From Eubacterium sp. ER2 (GTDB taxonomy: Bacteria; Bacillota; Clostridia; Lachnospirales; Lachnospiraceae): a stretch of DNA of 64,000 nt. Below the pieces are notes generated by a model. It searched no databases and had not been told where the DNA came from. It saw nothing but the letters and a program-made list of their open reading frames with translations. Positions 18,004-26,835 of the stretch are shown one piece after another (the first letter of the stretch is position 1; the number at the start of each line of letters is the position of its first letter). Both the position numbers and the translations under genes were made by a program. The DNA lies in assembly GCF_000765215.1 (NCBI RefSeq), contig NZ_JPJE01000018.1:62001-126000 (forward strand), written 5' to 3'.

Positions 18004-18069
18004 AAATACATAATACAAAACACACTATTATTCAGATACACAGTAGAAAGAAAAAGGGAGGATGAGATT

Positions 18070-19068
18070 ATGAGTAAACCACTTATTGCAGTGACCATGG
18101 GCGATCCGGCCGGCGTTGGGCCGGAGATCGTGGCGAAATCGCTGGCATCCGAGGCGGTCACAGAGGTGGCGGACTGCGTCATTGTGGGAGACAAAAAATG
18201 CATGGAGAACGCCATCCGCATCGTGGGCGCGGACCTGGAGATCCGCGTCATTCAGAAGCCCTCGGAGGGGCAGTATGAGAAGGGGATCATGAACCTGATC
18301 GACCTGGACAATGTGAATATGGATGTCTTCGAGTTCGGCAAGGTCAGCGGCATGTGTGGGAAGGCTGCCTATGACTACATTGCAAAGAGTATTGAGCTGG
18401 CGAACGCCGGGGAAGTGGACGCGGTATCCACCACACCTATCAACAAGGAGGCCCTGAAGGCGGGTGATATCCATTTTATCGGACACACGGAGATCTTTGG
18501 AGCCCTTACAGGTACAGAGGATCCTCTGACTATGTTCGAGACAAACGGCATGCGGGTATTCTTCCTGACAAGGCATGTGTCTCTTCGCCAGATGCTGGAC
18601 ATGATCAAGAAGGATCGAATCGTGGACTATGTAGTCAGATGCACGGAGGCCCTGAAACGTCTCGGGGTGAAGGAGGGAACCATGGCCATTGCGGGCCTGA
18701 ATCCTCACAGCGGGGAGCACGGTCTCTTCGGCTGGGAGGAGGTGGAGGAGATTATCCCCGCCATCGAGGAGCTGAAGAAGATGGGATACGATGTGGCAGG
18801 ACCCATCGGCGCTGACTCCGTATTCCACCAGGCGGCCATTGGAAAGTACAACAGTGTCCTCTCCCTGTATCACGACCAGGGACATATTGCCACAAAGACG
18901 CTGGATTTTGAGAAAACCATTGCGATTACAAATGGGATGCCTATCCTCAGGACATCTGTGGACCACGGCACTGCATTTGATATAGCGGGCACCGGAAAGG
19001 TGAGTGCTGTGAGCATGATCGAAGCCATTCGGCTGGCCGCGAAATACGCACCTCATTTTACAAAATAA
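18070..19068 (+). CDS. pdxA2: 4-phospho-D-threonate 3-dehydrogenase (PdxA2)
   Basis: 332 residues, PdxA family. Seen: [15 protein letters not shown] at the N-terminus, the substrate loop [20 protein letters not shown], metal-binding His residues in [12 protein letters not shown] and [14 protein letters not shown]. Classic PdxA oxidises 4-phosphohydroxythreonine for pyridoxal phosphate; PdxA2 paralogues oxidise 4-phospho-D-threonate (or erythronate), and the product decarboxylates to dihydroxyacetone phosphate. Placement between the DUF1537 kinase and GntP permease, and [11 protein letters not shown] in place of the usual YHDQGL form, favour PdxA2. Confidence 0.88.
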   Translation: MSKPLIAVTMGDPAGVGPEIVAKSLASEAVTEVADCVIVGDKKCMENAIRIVGADLEIRVIQKPSEGQYEKGIMNLIDLDNVNMDVFEFGKVSGMCGKAAYDYIAKSIELANAGEVDAVSTTPINKEALKAGDIHFIGHTEIFGALTGTEDPLTMFETNGMRVFFLTRHVSLRQMLDMIKKDRIVDYVVRCTEALKRLGVKEGTMAIAGLNPHSGEHGLFGWEEVEEIIPAIEELKKMGYDVAGPIGADSVFHQAAIGKYNSVLSLYHDQGHIATKTLDFEKTIAITNGMPILRTSVDHGTAFDIAGTGKVSAVSMIEAIRLAAKYAPHFTK

Positions 19069-19098
19069 CAAGATGTATAATCTAAAGGAGGGATTTGT

Positions 19099-20502
19099 AT
19101 GATAGGAGGACTGGACGGCAACAGAATGTTGCTTGGTCTTGCTGTAGGTATTATTGTTCTTATTTTTCTTGTACTGAAGACAAAGGTTCAGGCGTTTCTG
19201 GCGCTGATCGTATGTACCGTTATCGTGGGCGTTGTAGGGGGGATGCCCCTGTCCAATATCACACTGGAGGACGGGACCACGCTGGGGATTGTCAATTCTA
19301 TCACGGGAGGCTTTGGAAGCACTCTTGGAAGTATCGGTATCATCATCGGTTTCGGCGTTATGATGGGACAGATCTTTGAGGTGACCGGTGCGGCCAAGCG
19401 GATGGCCTACACCTTCTTAAAGCTCTTTGGAAAGAAGAGAGAGGAGGAGGCCCTGTGCCTGACTGGTTTCCTTGTATCCATCCCTATTTTCTGCGACTCT
19501 GGATTTGTGGTTCTTTCACCGATCGCCAAGGCTATTTCCAGAGCAACAAAGAAATCTGTGATCGGTCTGGGAGCTGCTCTGGCCGCCGGACTTGTCATCA
19601 CCCACTCCCTTGTTCCGCCTACACCCGGACCTCTGGGTGTGTGCGGTATCTTCGGGATCGACGTAGGTACATTTATTCTGCTGACACTGGTTCTTGCCAT
19701 TCCAATGGCAATCGGCTGTGTGGTTTATGCAAAGAAGGTTCTGGCAAAGAAATTCTACCGCATCCCCAACGAGGACGGTGAAGTAGTCGAAATGCCCTAC
19801 CAGGAGCCGGATTATGAGAACGCTTTCCACATGGGAGACGAGAAGATGCCGGGAACATTTGAGTCCTTTGCTCCTCTGTTCCTGCCCATCATCCTCATTC
19901 TCATCAACACAGTAGCTACAGCTGTGGGACAGACAACAGGTATCATGGAAGTGCTGATCTTCCTTGGCCAGCCCATCATCGCGGTAGGCCTGGGACTGCT
20001 CCTGTCCATCTTCACCCTTGGAAGAGGGCTTGACAGACATACAGCTCTGACAGAGATGGAAAAGGGTATGGAGTCGGCCGGTATCATCATGCTTGTAACA
20101 GGTGGAGGCGGAGCTCTCGGCCAGATCATCAAGGACTCCGGACTTGGCACATACATGGCAGAGGGCCTTGCCCAGACAGCCATCCCGATCATCGTGCTTC
20201 CTCTGATCATCGCCACCCTGATGCGTTTCATCCAGGGCTCCGGAACAGTGGCCATGACAACAGCCGCGAGTATCTCCGCGCCCATCATCATCGCATCAGG
20301 CGTGAACCCCACTCTGGGCGCTATCGCATGCTGCGTGGGCTCTCTGTTCTTCAGCTACTTCAACGACAGCTATTTCTGGGTTGTAAACAGAACGCTGGGT
20401 GTGAAGGAGGCAAAGGACCAGCTGCAGGTGTGGTCAGTGACATCCACCATCGCGTGGGCCATTGGTATTGTTGAAGTTCTCATATTGAGTATTTTCATGT
20501 AA
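19099..20502 (+). CDS. GntP-family sugar acid:proton symporter
   Basis: 467-residue polytopic membrane protein with about 12 hydrophobic segments. GntP-family landmarks include GFGSTLGSIGIIIGFGVMMG, PIFCDSGFVVLSPI and HSLVPPTPGPLG in the N-terminal half and GSGTVAMTTAASI in the C-terminal half. Relatives import gluconate and other aldonates with protons. Within this cassette the most likely cargo is threonate or a similar four-carbon acid. A strong AAAGGAGGG site precedes ATG 19099, 30 bp after pdxA2. Confidence 0.92.
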   Translation: MIGGLDGNRMLLGLAVGIIVLIFLVLKTKVQAFLALIVCTVIVGVVGGMPLSNITLEDGTTLGIVNSITGGFGSTLGSIGIIIGFGVMMGQIFEVTGAAKRMAYTFLKLFGKKREEEALCLTGFLVSIPIFCDSGFVVLSPIAKAISRATKKSVIGLGAALAAGLVITHSLVPPTPGPLGVCGIFGIDVGTFILLTLVLAIPMAIGCVVYAKKVLAKKFYRIPNEDGEVVEMPYQEPDYENAFHMGDEKMPGTFESFAPLFLPIILILINTVATAVGQTTGIMEVLIFLGQPIIAVGLGLLLSIFTLGRGLDRHTALTEMEKGMESAGIIMLVTGGGGALGQIIKDSGLGTYMAEGLAQTAIPIIVLPLIIATLMRFIQGSGTVAMTTAASISAPIIIASGVNPTLGAIACCVGSLFFSYFNDSYFWVVNRTLGVKEAKDQLQVWSVTSTIAWAIGIVEVLILSIFM

Positions 20503-20534
20503 TCGTGTACAATAATCCGTAAGAGGTGATTTGT

Positions 20535-21281
20535 ATGCTGGCAGCAGAGAGGCAGGCAAGGATCGTGGAGCTGATCAGGGAGCAGGGAAGCGTCCAGGTG
20601 GATGATCTGGCGCATGATCTGCAGGTCAGCACTATGACAATAAGAAGAGATCTGGAAAAACTGCAGGAGGACAATATACTTGAGCGATGCCATGGAGGTG
20701 CGGTGGCAAAGCAGGAGGTGACCTATGCAGACAAAAGTACCAGCCACAAGCATGAGAAGGTAAAGCTGGCAGCCAGGTGCGTGCCCCTTGTCTCGGCGGG
20801 GGATAACATCTATCTGGACGCCGGGACTACTACCTACGAGATTGCCAAGGCGATCCAGAACGTGCCGGACATCATGGTCATGACAAATGACCTGGAGATT
20901 GCCGGGCTTCTGAAAAACAGCCAGGCTGAGCTGCTGCTGTGCGGCGGAATGGTACAGAAAAGTACCGGAAGCATGCTTGGATATTATGCGACTCAGATGC
21001 TGGAGGATTTCCGGTTTGACATAGGCTTTTTCGGAGCCGCGTCCATCAACGAGGAGCTGGAGGTCTTCACTCCTACAGTGGATAAGGCTTTCCTGAAGAG
21101 GAAAGCTCTCCAGAGATGCCGGAAGGCGTATCTGGTAGTGGATGAATCCAAATTCGGAAAACAGGCCGTGACAAAAGTCAACCATCTGGCGGATTATACG
21201 GCTGTGATCACTACAGGCAGGCTGAGCGCAGAAGACCGGAAAAAAGCAGAAAAGTCGGATGTACGGCTGATATATGTGTAA
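20535..21281 (+). CDS. DeoR-family transcriptional regulator
   Basis: 248 residues from ATG 20535, which has AAGAGGTG upstream; the in-frame GTG at 20526 lies inside that site. Residues 1-58 form the DeoR helix-turn-helix (LAHDLQVSTMTIRRDLEKLQ, then HGGAVA); the rest is the sugar-phosphate-sensing domain with LDAGTTTYEIA, GFFGAASI and VDESKFGK. It ends the dtnK cassette, 32 bp after gntP and without a separate promoter, so it should be autoregulated and probably repress its own cassette until a phosphorylated intermediate appears (inference). Confidence 0.9.
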   Translation: MLAAERQARIVELIREQGSVQVDDLAHDLQVSTMTIRRDLEKLQEDNILERCHGGAVAKQEVTYADKSTSHKHEKVKLAARCVPLVSAGDNIYLDAGTTTYEIAKAIQNVPDIMVMTNDLEIAGLLKNSQAELLLCGGMVQKSTGSMLGYYATQMLEDFRFDIGFFGAASINEELEVFTPTVDKAFLKRKALQRCRKAYLVVDESKFGKQAVTKVNHLADYTAVITTGRLSAEDRKKAEKSDVRLIYV

Positions 21282-21287
21282 AGAGTG

Positions 21288-21332
21288 AACCGCTGTGCGG
21301 CAGAGACAGATCTGCCCTCACAGCGGTTTTTT
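21288..21332. terminator. Terminator of the sugar-acid locus, overlapping the end of merR
   Basis: Perfect 10-bp outer stem (21288-21297 with 21319-21328) with an inner GGCAGA/TCTGCC stem, then six T. The right arm overlaps the last codons of the convergent merR gene. Confidence 0.9.
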
Positions 21333-22199
21333 ACTGCCTTTCTTGCCGCAGAATAGAGAAATTCTTGTGAGATAGTGTTCCTCATCTGCCGAGAGCTCAT
21401 CCAGCACGGCTTCCTTGTAGACAAAACTGCCAGGAGACAGGCCATTTTCCCCTGCAAAGGCAAGAAGCCGGCGGCAGGCTTCCTCGGAACGGTAGTAGTC
21501 GCCCCGCAGGTAGATGGCGGCATAGCTGCCGGCCGGCTTGATGTGTACCTGTGTGTCCGGCGGGAGTGCGTCCACGGAGAAAGAAGTCTTGGTGAAAAAA
21601 TATGCATAAGTCTCATAGTCTCCCTCCTGCAGAGCCGGGGTGGGGAGCATGGCGCCGTAGGGGTGGCCGCAGTTGAGATGTTCACGGCTGCACAGGCCGA
21701 TGTGGCTGCAGAGCACGGAGAAGATTTTGTCATGGTCAGATGTATACAGAGGACTGCTGAGTACCAGCAGTTCTTTTTTTGTCTGCTCTTCCAGGAGAAC
21801 AGGGGAGAGACATTGTACATCCTGAAAGTCTCTGGCCTGTCTGACAAGGGAGAGCTTTGTCTCAATGACGGTGCGGATGCGCCGGAGCTGAGCCAACTCT
21901 GCCTCCACCTTTTCCTGCTGTGTGAGCAGAAGTCTTTCTAAGCTGTCCGGGCTGCGGTTGTCTATGTAGTCCTTGATCTTCTTAAGAGGCATGCCCAGCT
22001 CTTTCAGGCAGGTGATGGTGAAAAAGACATCGCACTGGTTTTCGCTGTAATAGCGGTATCCTTTTTCATCTGTGAGAGCGGGAGAGAAAAGGCCGATCTC
22101 GTCGTAGTGAAAGAGGGTCCGCTTGTTGGTGCCGCACAGGGCGGCGAATTCACCGGTTTTTATGCATGGAATATCTAATTTTTGCATAATTATACACAT
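21318..22199 (-). CDS. MerR-family regulator with GyrI-like effector domain
   Basis: 293 residues (or 289 from the ATG at 22187). The winged helix occupies about residues 13-85 (TGEFAALCGTNKRTLFHYDEIGL, then GYRYY), a coiled-coil dimer helix follows (85-125), and residues 150-285 resemble BmrR/GyrI-type ligand domains. Such proteins twist a promoter with an over-long spacer into an active form when a small molecule binds. Exactly such a promoter drives the divergent aminotransferase operon, so that is its probable target. The AAGGAG site lies 1 base before the first ATG and 13 before the second, so the start is undecided. Confidence 0.88.
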   Translation of the reverse strand: MCIIMQKLDIPCIKTGEFAALCGTNKRTLFHYDEIGLFSPALTDEKGYRYYSENQCDVFFTITCLKELGMPLKKIKDYIDNRSPDSLERLLLTQQEKVEAELAQLRRIRTVIETKLSLVRQARDFQDVQCLSPVLLEEQTKKELLVLSSPLYTSDHDKIFSVLCSHIGLCSREHLNCGHPYGAMLPTPALQEGDYETYAYFFTKTSFSVDALPPDTQVHIKPAGSYAAIYLRGDYYRSEEACRRLLAFAGENGLSPGSFVYKEAVLDELSADEEHYLTRISLFCGKKGSKKPL

Positions 22200-22204
22200 T
22201 CTCC

Positions 22205-22235
22205 TTGACTATACCGTAACGTTATACTTTATTAT
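22205..22235 (+). promoter_or_regulatory. MerR-type promoter with 19-bp spacer and central dyad
   Basis: TTGACT at 22205-22210 and TATTAT at 22230-22235 are 19 bp apart. The dyad TAACGTTA (22217-22224) is centred in the spacer to within half a base. This is the known architecture of MerR-activated promoters; it faces the aminotransferase operon. Confidence 0.75.
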
Positions 22236-22259
22236 AAGCGGGATAGACAAGTCAGTCAA
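22231..22259 (-). promoter_or_regulatory. Promoter of the merR gene
   Basis: On the minus strand TTGACT (22259-22254) and a perfect TATAAT (22236-22231) are 17 bp apart. Its -10 overlaps the -10 of the opposing promoter, and the TAACGTTA dyad falls at the transcription start, so MerR should repress itself. Confidence 0.8.
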
Positions 22260-22287
22260 TTTAAAATAGATGAGGAGAAGATGCATT

Positions 22288-23463
22288 ATGCCAAAATTAA
22301 GCGAGAGAGTGGGCACATTTACCGATTCGGTGATCCGCAGGATGACCCGGATCAGCGATGAGTACGGAGCTATTAATTTATCCCAGGGATTTCCAGATTT
22401 CGATCCGCCAAAGGAGATCATGGACGCCCTGGCCAGGGCGGCCTATGCAGGCCCCCATCAGTATTCCATCACCTTCGGGGCGGAGAATTTCCGTCAGGCC
22501 CTGGCCAGAAAGCAGGGGAAGGCCATCGGCCGGACCATTGACCCGGAGACGGAGATCGTGGTGACCTGCGGGGGGACGGAGGCTATGATGTGCGCCATGA
22601 TGACCATCTGCAATCCGGGGGACAAGGTCATGGTGTTCTCGCCTTTCTATGAAAATTATGGGGCGGACGCTATTTTATCAGGGGCAGATCCCATCTACAT
22701 CCCTCTGGTGCCGCCGGAGTACACCTTCGACATTGCCCTCGTGGAGAAGGGCTTTCAGGAGGGGGCAAAGGCCATCATTGTCTGCAATCCCTCCAATCCC
22801 TGCGGGAAAGTGTTCTCCAGGGAAGAGCTGACGGCCATCGGCGAGCTGGCCGTAAAGTACGACGCCTTTGTGGTGACGGACGAGGTGTACGAGCACATGG
22901 TATATGAGCCATACCGCCACACCTGCATGGCCTCCCTGCCGGGCATGTACGATCACACCATCACCTGCAACTCCCTGTCCAAGACCTACTCCATCACCGG
23001 ATGGCGCCTGGGCTATCTCATCGGGCCTGCGGAGGTGGTGGAGGCGGCCAAGAAGGTTCACGACTTCCTTACCGTGGGAGCGGCGGCTCCCCTCCAGGAG
23101 GCAGCTGTGGTGGGGCTGAACTTCCCGGATTCCTACTATGAGGAGCTGAAAGAGCTCTACACCCAGAAGAGGGATTATTTCCTGGCCGGGCTGGACAGGA
23201 TCGGCCTGTCCCACAATGTCCCCCAGGGAACCTATTTTGTCCTGATCGACATACAGAAATTCCTGGACCTGCCCAAATTTGCGGGCTATACGGATCTGGA
23301 GTTCTGCGAGTGGATGATAAAACATATCGGTGTGGCGGCTGTGCCTGGCTCCAGCTTCTTCAAGGAGGAAGTGAACCATCTGATCCGGCTGCATTTTGCC
23401 AGGGAAAAAGAAACCATAGACGAAGCCATTAACCGTCTCAGTAAATTACAGGAGTTGTTATGA
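22288..23463 (+). CDS. PLP-dependent aminotransferase, class I/II
   Basis: 391 residues from ATG 22288 (site GAGGAG); the 6 extra codons upstream lack a ribosome site. Fold-type I aminotransferase: INLSQGFPDFDPP near residue 35, VCNPSNPCGKVFS, and the PLP lysine about 232 in NSLSKTYSITGWRLGY. The QGFPDF motif is seen in the aspartate/methionine/kynurenine aminotransferase branch. First gene of a MerR-controlled operon with an alcohol dehydrogenase (4-bp overlap) and a membrane protein. Substrate unknown. Confidence 0.88.
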   Translation: MPKLSERVGTFTDSVIRRMTRISDEYGAINLSQGFPDFDPPKEIMDALARAAYAGPHQYSITFGAENFRQALARKQGKAIGRTIDPETEIVVTCGGTEAMMCAMMTICNPGDKVMVFSPFYENYGADAILSGADPIYIPLVPPEYTFDIALVEKGFQEGAKAIIVCNPSNPCGKVFSREELTAIGELAVKYDAFVVTDEVYEHMVYEPYRHTCMASLPGMYDHTITCNSLSKTYSITGWRLGYLIGPAEVVEAAKKVHDFLTVGAAAPLQEAAVVGLNFPDSYYEELKELYTQKRDYFLAGLDRIGLSHNVPQGTYFVLIDIQKFLDLPKFAGYTDLEFCEWMIKHIGVAAVPGSSFFKEEVNHLIRLHFAREKETIDEAINRLSKLQELL

Positions 23464-24542
23464 TGAAAGCTTATTCAGTATTTTTTGCAAATTATACGAT
23501 CGGTGAGGACGCCTACGGACAGGTGCCCCAGGTGTGTCTCCCTTTTGGAAAGAGGATTTTCCTGATCGGCGGCAGGAGGGCCATGGACGCCGCGGAAGGG
23601 CTTCTCGGCAAGGCCCTGGAGGGGAGCGGACTTGTCGTTCTGGAGTCTGTGGAGTTCGGGGCGGACTGTACCTACCGGACCATTGACCGCTGGGCACAGC
23701 GGGCGAAGGAGCTGGGGGCTGATATGATCTTTGGCATGGGCGGAGGAAAGGCGCTGGACACGGCCAAGGGCGCCGCAGAGAGGGCGGGCCTTCCTGTCTT
23801 CACCTTCCCGACGATTGCAGCCACCTGTGCGGCCACCACAGCCCTGTCCGTTGTGTACCGGGAGGACGGAAATTTTGACAGCTTTTACTTTTACGACAAG
23901 CCTGCAAGACATTGCTTTATCAATACCCGGGTGATCGCGGATGCCCCTTGCGAGTATCTGCGGGCTGGCATGGGCGACACCATGGGAAAATTCTTTGAAT
24001 GTCACTTTGCGGCAAGGGGCGACCATCTGGATCACAGCTCCGCTCTGGGCCGGGAGATCAGCAACCTGTGCTACGGCCCCCTTCTGGAGCATGGCGTGCA
24101 GGCTTTGGTGGACTGCAGGCGGCATGAGCCCTCCTTTGCCCTGCAGCAGGCGGTTCTGGCCAATATTGTCAGCACAGGGATGGTGTCCCTGATGGTGCTG
24201 GACGACTACAACTGCGCCATCGCCCACTCCGTATACTACGGACTCGTGCTCCTTCCAGGCTTTGAGGAGAAGTACCTCCACGGCGATGTAGTGGCCTACG
24301 GTGTCCTTGTGCAGCTTGCGGTGGACAAGGACTGGGATAGAATGAGAGAGGTGAAAGGCTTTATGAAAGAGCTGGGGATCCCCTCCACCCTGCGGGAGAT
24401 GGAGGTGCCCCTGGACAGAGAGTATCTGCGGGATGTCCTCAGGGAGACAGTGACCGGCCCGGACATGGAGCACATTCCCTACCCGGTGACGGAGGATATG
24501 ATTTTTGAGGCTATGAGAGAAGTGGAGGAGCTGGAAGGATAA
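23460..24542 (+). CDS. Iron-containing alcohol dehydrogenase (GldA-like)
   Basis: 360 residues, glycerol dehydrogenase-like branch. Seen: the nucleotide-binding GMGGGKALDTAK (about 90-102), TIAATCAATTALSVVY, a metal-site segment AGMGDTMGKFFE, and His residues in AHSVYYGL and HGDVVAYG. Relatives oxidise glycerol, hydroxyacids or reduce aldehydes with NAD(P)H. The start ATGATG overlaps the aminotransferase stop, indicating coupled translation. A pathway in which the aminotransferase makes a 2-oxo acid that this enzyme reduces is possible but unproven. Confidence 0.88.
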   Translation: MMKAYSVFFANYTIGEDAYGQVPQVCLPFGKRIFLIGGRRAMDAAEGLLGKALEGSGLVVLESVEFGADCTYRTIDRWAQRAKELGADMIFGMGGGKALDTAKGAAERAGLPVFTFPTIAATCAATTALSVVYREDGNFDSFYFYDKPARHCFINTRVIADAPCEYLRAGMGDTMGKFFECHFAARGDHLDHSSALGREISNLCYGPLLEHGVQALVDCRRHEPSFALQQAVLANIVSTGMVSLMVLDDYNCAIAHSVYYGLVLLPGFEEKYLHGDVVAYGVLVQLAVDKDWDRMREVKGFMKELGIPSTLREMEVPLDREYLRDVLRETVTGPDMEHIPYPVTEDMIFEAMREVEELEG

Positions 24543-25912
24543 TGGAGAACGCGGTAGAAAAAACAGTGGAAAGTACCTATATTAATAAGAAAAACCTGTT
24601 AAAATTTATTTTTGGGTCAGCCTTCGGCGTGCTCATGTTCCTGGTGCCCATCCCCTACGAGACCTCCTTTACCACCCTCCTGGACTTTGTGAAAATGTGG
24701 CTTCAGGCCCTCTTTGGGGGAAGTCTCATCTATATCGTGGTGACTCTCCTCGTGGTGTCGGCGGTGCTCAGTACCTATGACTTTTTCGCAAAGCCGGATT
24801 TTATCCGGAAGAACCGGTATCTGAGCAAAGCCTTCTGTACCACGCCCCTCTATCTGGTGTCCAAGATCATCGGGGCTGTGGCTGGAGTTATGGTGCTGAC
24901 GGGAATGGGGCCGGAAATCGTGGTCTCAGCAGACACGGGCGGAACCATCATAGACCTCTGCGGGACCTTGTTCTGCATCCTGATCGCCTTCAGCTTTGTG
25001 CTCCCCTTCCTCACAGACTGCGGGATCATGGAGTTCCTCGGGGTGATCGCCCGGCCTGTGGTGCGCCCCCTGTTCCATGTGCCGGGGCGGGCGTCCGTGG
25101 ACCTGATCGCCTCCTGGTTCGGGGCAGCCAATGCGGCTGTCATCCTGACGAGGGAGCAGTACATGAAGGGATTTTACACAAAAAGAGAAGCCGGCTATAT
25201 CATGACCAACTTCTCCCTTGTGTCCGTTCCCTTCTGCCTTATGGTGGCAAATACCATCGGGCTGGATTCCATTTTTCCCGTCTTTTATCTGTGTATCTGC
25301 CTCATCGGCATCATCCTGGCAGTGATCATCGTGCGCATCCCGCCTATCCGCACCATACCGGACACCTATCGGGAGGTGACGGGACGGCAGGTGGCCGAGG
25401 ATCGGCCGGAGGAGAAGGGAATATGGAGATTTGCCCTGGAGTCAAGCTGCAAGAGAGCGGGAGAATTCCATCTGGACACTGTGCTGACAAGCGGGCTGGA
25501 GGTTATGATGGGAACGCTGTTCGATCTGATCCCTATTGTGGCCTCCTGGGGTGTCATCGCCCTGGCTATCGCCACCTACACGCCCTTCTTTGACTGGATT
25601 TCCTATCCTATGGGCCTGTATCTGCAGCTCTTTGGAGTGGAGGATGCCTTTGCTGTGGCGCCGGCAACGCTGGTGGGCTTCACGGATATGTTTATTCCGG
25701 CTCTGCTCATTGCGGGAACCGAGGTGGCGGTAAAGACAAAATTTATCATCGGCGTCCTGTCCCTTGTGCAGATCATTTACCTGACCGAGGTGGGAACCGT
25801 GGTCATCAAGAGCGAGGTGCCCCTGGGCTTCTGGAAGCTTTTTGCCATCTTCCTCGAGAGGACGCTGATCGCCATACCGTTTATCGTGCTGTTTGCGAAT
25901 CTTATATACTGA
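24542..25912 (+). CDS. YjiH-family membrane protein (nucleoside-recognition Gate domains)
   Basis: 456 residues with about 10-11 hydrophobic segments after a short charged N-terminus. The sequence matches the YjiH type, with two Gate segments (ITDCGIMEFLGVIARPVVRP; VGFTDMFIPALLIAG). Gate proteins include nucleoside transporters and spore maturation proteins; YjiH itself is uncharacterised. It overlaps the dehydrogenase stop by 1 bp (TAATG), so it belongs to the MerR-controlled operon and is the likely importer or exporter of that pathway's substrate. Confidence 0.82.
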   Translation: MENAVEKTVESTYINKKNLLKFIFGSAFGVLMFLVPIPYETSFTTLLDFVKMWLQALFGGSLIYIVVTLLVVSAVLSTYDFFAKPDFIRKNRYLSKAFCTTPLYLVSKIIGAVAGVMVLTGMGPEIVVSADTGGTIIDLCGTLFCILIAFSFVLPFLTDCGIMEFLGVIARPVVRPLFHVPGRASVDLIASWFGAANAAVILTREQYMKGFYTKREAGYIMTNFSLVSVPFCLMVANTIGLDSIFPVFYLCICLIGIILAVIIVRIPPIRTIPDTYREVTGRQVAEDRPEEKGIWRFALESSCKRAGEFHLDTVLTSGLEVMMGTLFDLIPIVASWGVIALAIATYTPFFDWISYPMGLYLQLFGVEDAFAVAPATLVGFTDMFIPALLIAGTEVAVKTKFIIGVLSLVQIIYLTEVGTVVIKSEVPLGFWKLFAIFLERTLIAIPFIVLFANLIY

Positions 25913-25937
25913 AAAACCAGACGTGAGGAAAAGAAAG

Positions 25938-25963
25938 AGGGAAGCCGTGGGGCTTCCCTTTCC
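25938..25963. terminator. Bidirectional terminator between yjiH and the truA-like gene
   Basis: 8-bp stem (25939-25946 with 25951-25958) with GTGG loop, followed by TTTCC; A-rich bases precede it. It separates convergent genes. Confidence 0.7.
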
Positions 25964-25978
25964 TGATGTCTTCTTCTT

Positions 25979-26716
25979 TTACTCGTAGAGAACCTCCTGC
26001 AGGTACATTCCCTTGGGATCGCAGGGGGCGCTGGCGGCCTGCTCTCCGGCAAAGATGGCGGTGATGACCTCCGGCTTTCTCGTGCCAAGTCCGATGTCCA
26101 GGAGAGTGCCCACGATGGCCCGCTGCATGTTGTGCAGGAAATCGTCGGCGTGCATGGAAATCTGCATCTCCTCCCCGTCGTCGTAGATGTCGATCCGGTA
26201 CATCTCCCTCTCCGTGGACTTGTTGTGCTTTACGGTGGAGAAATTTTTAAAGTCGTGCCTCCCGAGGAGAAGCTGCGCGGCCTCCTTCATGGCGTCCATA
26301 TCCGGCCGGCGGAAGCAGTGGAAGGTGTACTTGAAATCAAACACGCTGGGCACATCGCTGATGGTAGCCCGGTAGATGAAGATCTTTGACTTTGCGTTCA
26401 GCTGGGCGTGGAAGCGCTCGGGCATGTCCTCCACGGATATGATGGCGATATCCATGGGCAGATACCGGTTCAGATAGTGCTGGATCTCATAGTCCTTCAT
26501 GTCCGTGTTCGTCTTGAAGCTGGCTGTCTGGCCGTAGGCGTGGACGCCTACCTCCGTGCGGGCTCCGCAGAAGAGCTCCACATCCTCACCTGTCATCTTC
26601 CGGATGACCTCCAGGATCTTGTTGGAGATGGTGTTTGTGGACTCGTTTTTTCCGAGACGGACCCAGCCCTGGTAGCGGCTGCCGTCATATTCTATAGTAA
26701 GCTTGATATTGCGCAT
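25979..26716 (-). CDS. TruA-like tRNA pseudouridine synthase with Glu at the catalytic Asp position
   Basis: 245 residues from the ATG at 26716, which has AGGAGG 6 bases upstream (the site lies inside a longer in-frame reading from 26755). TruA fold: IKLTIEYDGSRYQGW at the N-terminus, FHAQLNAKSKIFIYR, HDFKNFS, and DDFLHNMQRAIVGTLLDIG near the C-terminus. TruA modifies U38-40 in tRNA anticodon stems through an invariant Asp in an RTDAGVHA motif. Here the motif is RTEVGVHA with Glu55, codon GAG. This suggests a paralogue with altered or lost activity. The gene stands alone, away from the ribosomal-protein cluster where truA is usually found. Confidence 0.88.
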   Translation of the reverse strand: MRNIKLTIEYDGSRYQGWVRLGKNESTNTISNKILEVIRKMTGEDVELFCGARTEVGVHAYGQTASFKTNTDMKDYEIQHYLNRYLPMDIAIISVEDMPERFHAQLNAKSKIFIYRATISDVPSVFDFKYTFHCFRRPDMDAMKEAAQLLLGRHDFKNFSTVKHNKSTEREMYRIDIYDDGEEMQISMHADDFLHNMQRAIVGTLLDIGLGTRKPEVITAIFAGEQAASAPCDPKGMYLQEVLYE

Positions 26717-26835
26717 GGTCTTCCTCCTCATATAACCTGAAATCACAAAAAACATTTAAAACCAGTTTTAGTATAGCAGATTATCTGATATACTGTCCAG
26801 TGAACAAACAAATGACAGACAGGAGAGATTGCAAA

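Noticed and set aside
18004-18069. ACAAAA-like sequence before pdxA2 as a further DeoR site
   Set aside because: Matches only part of the repeat, and the gap has no promoter-like hexamers.
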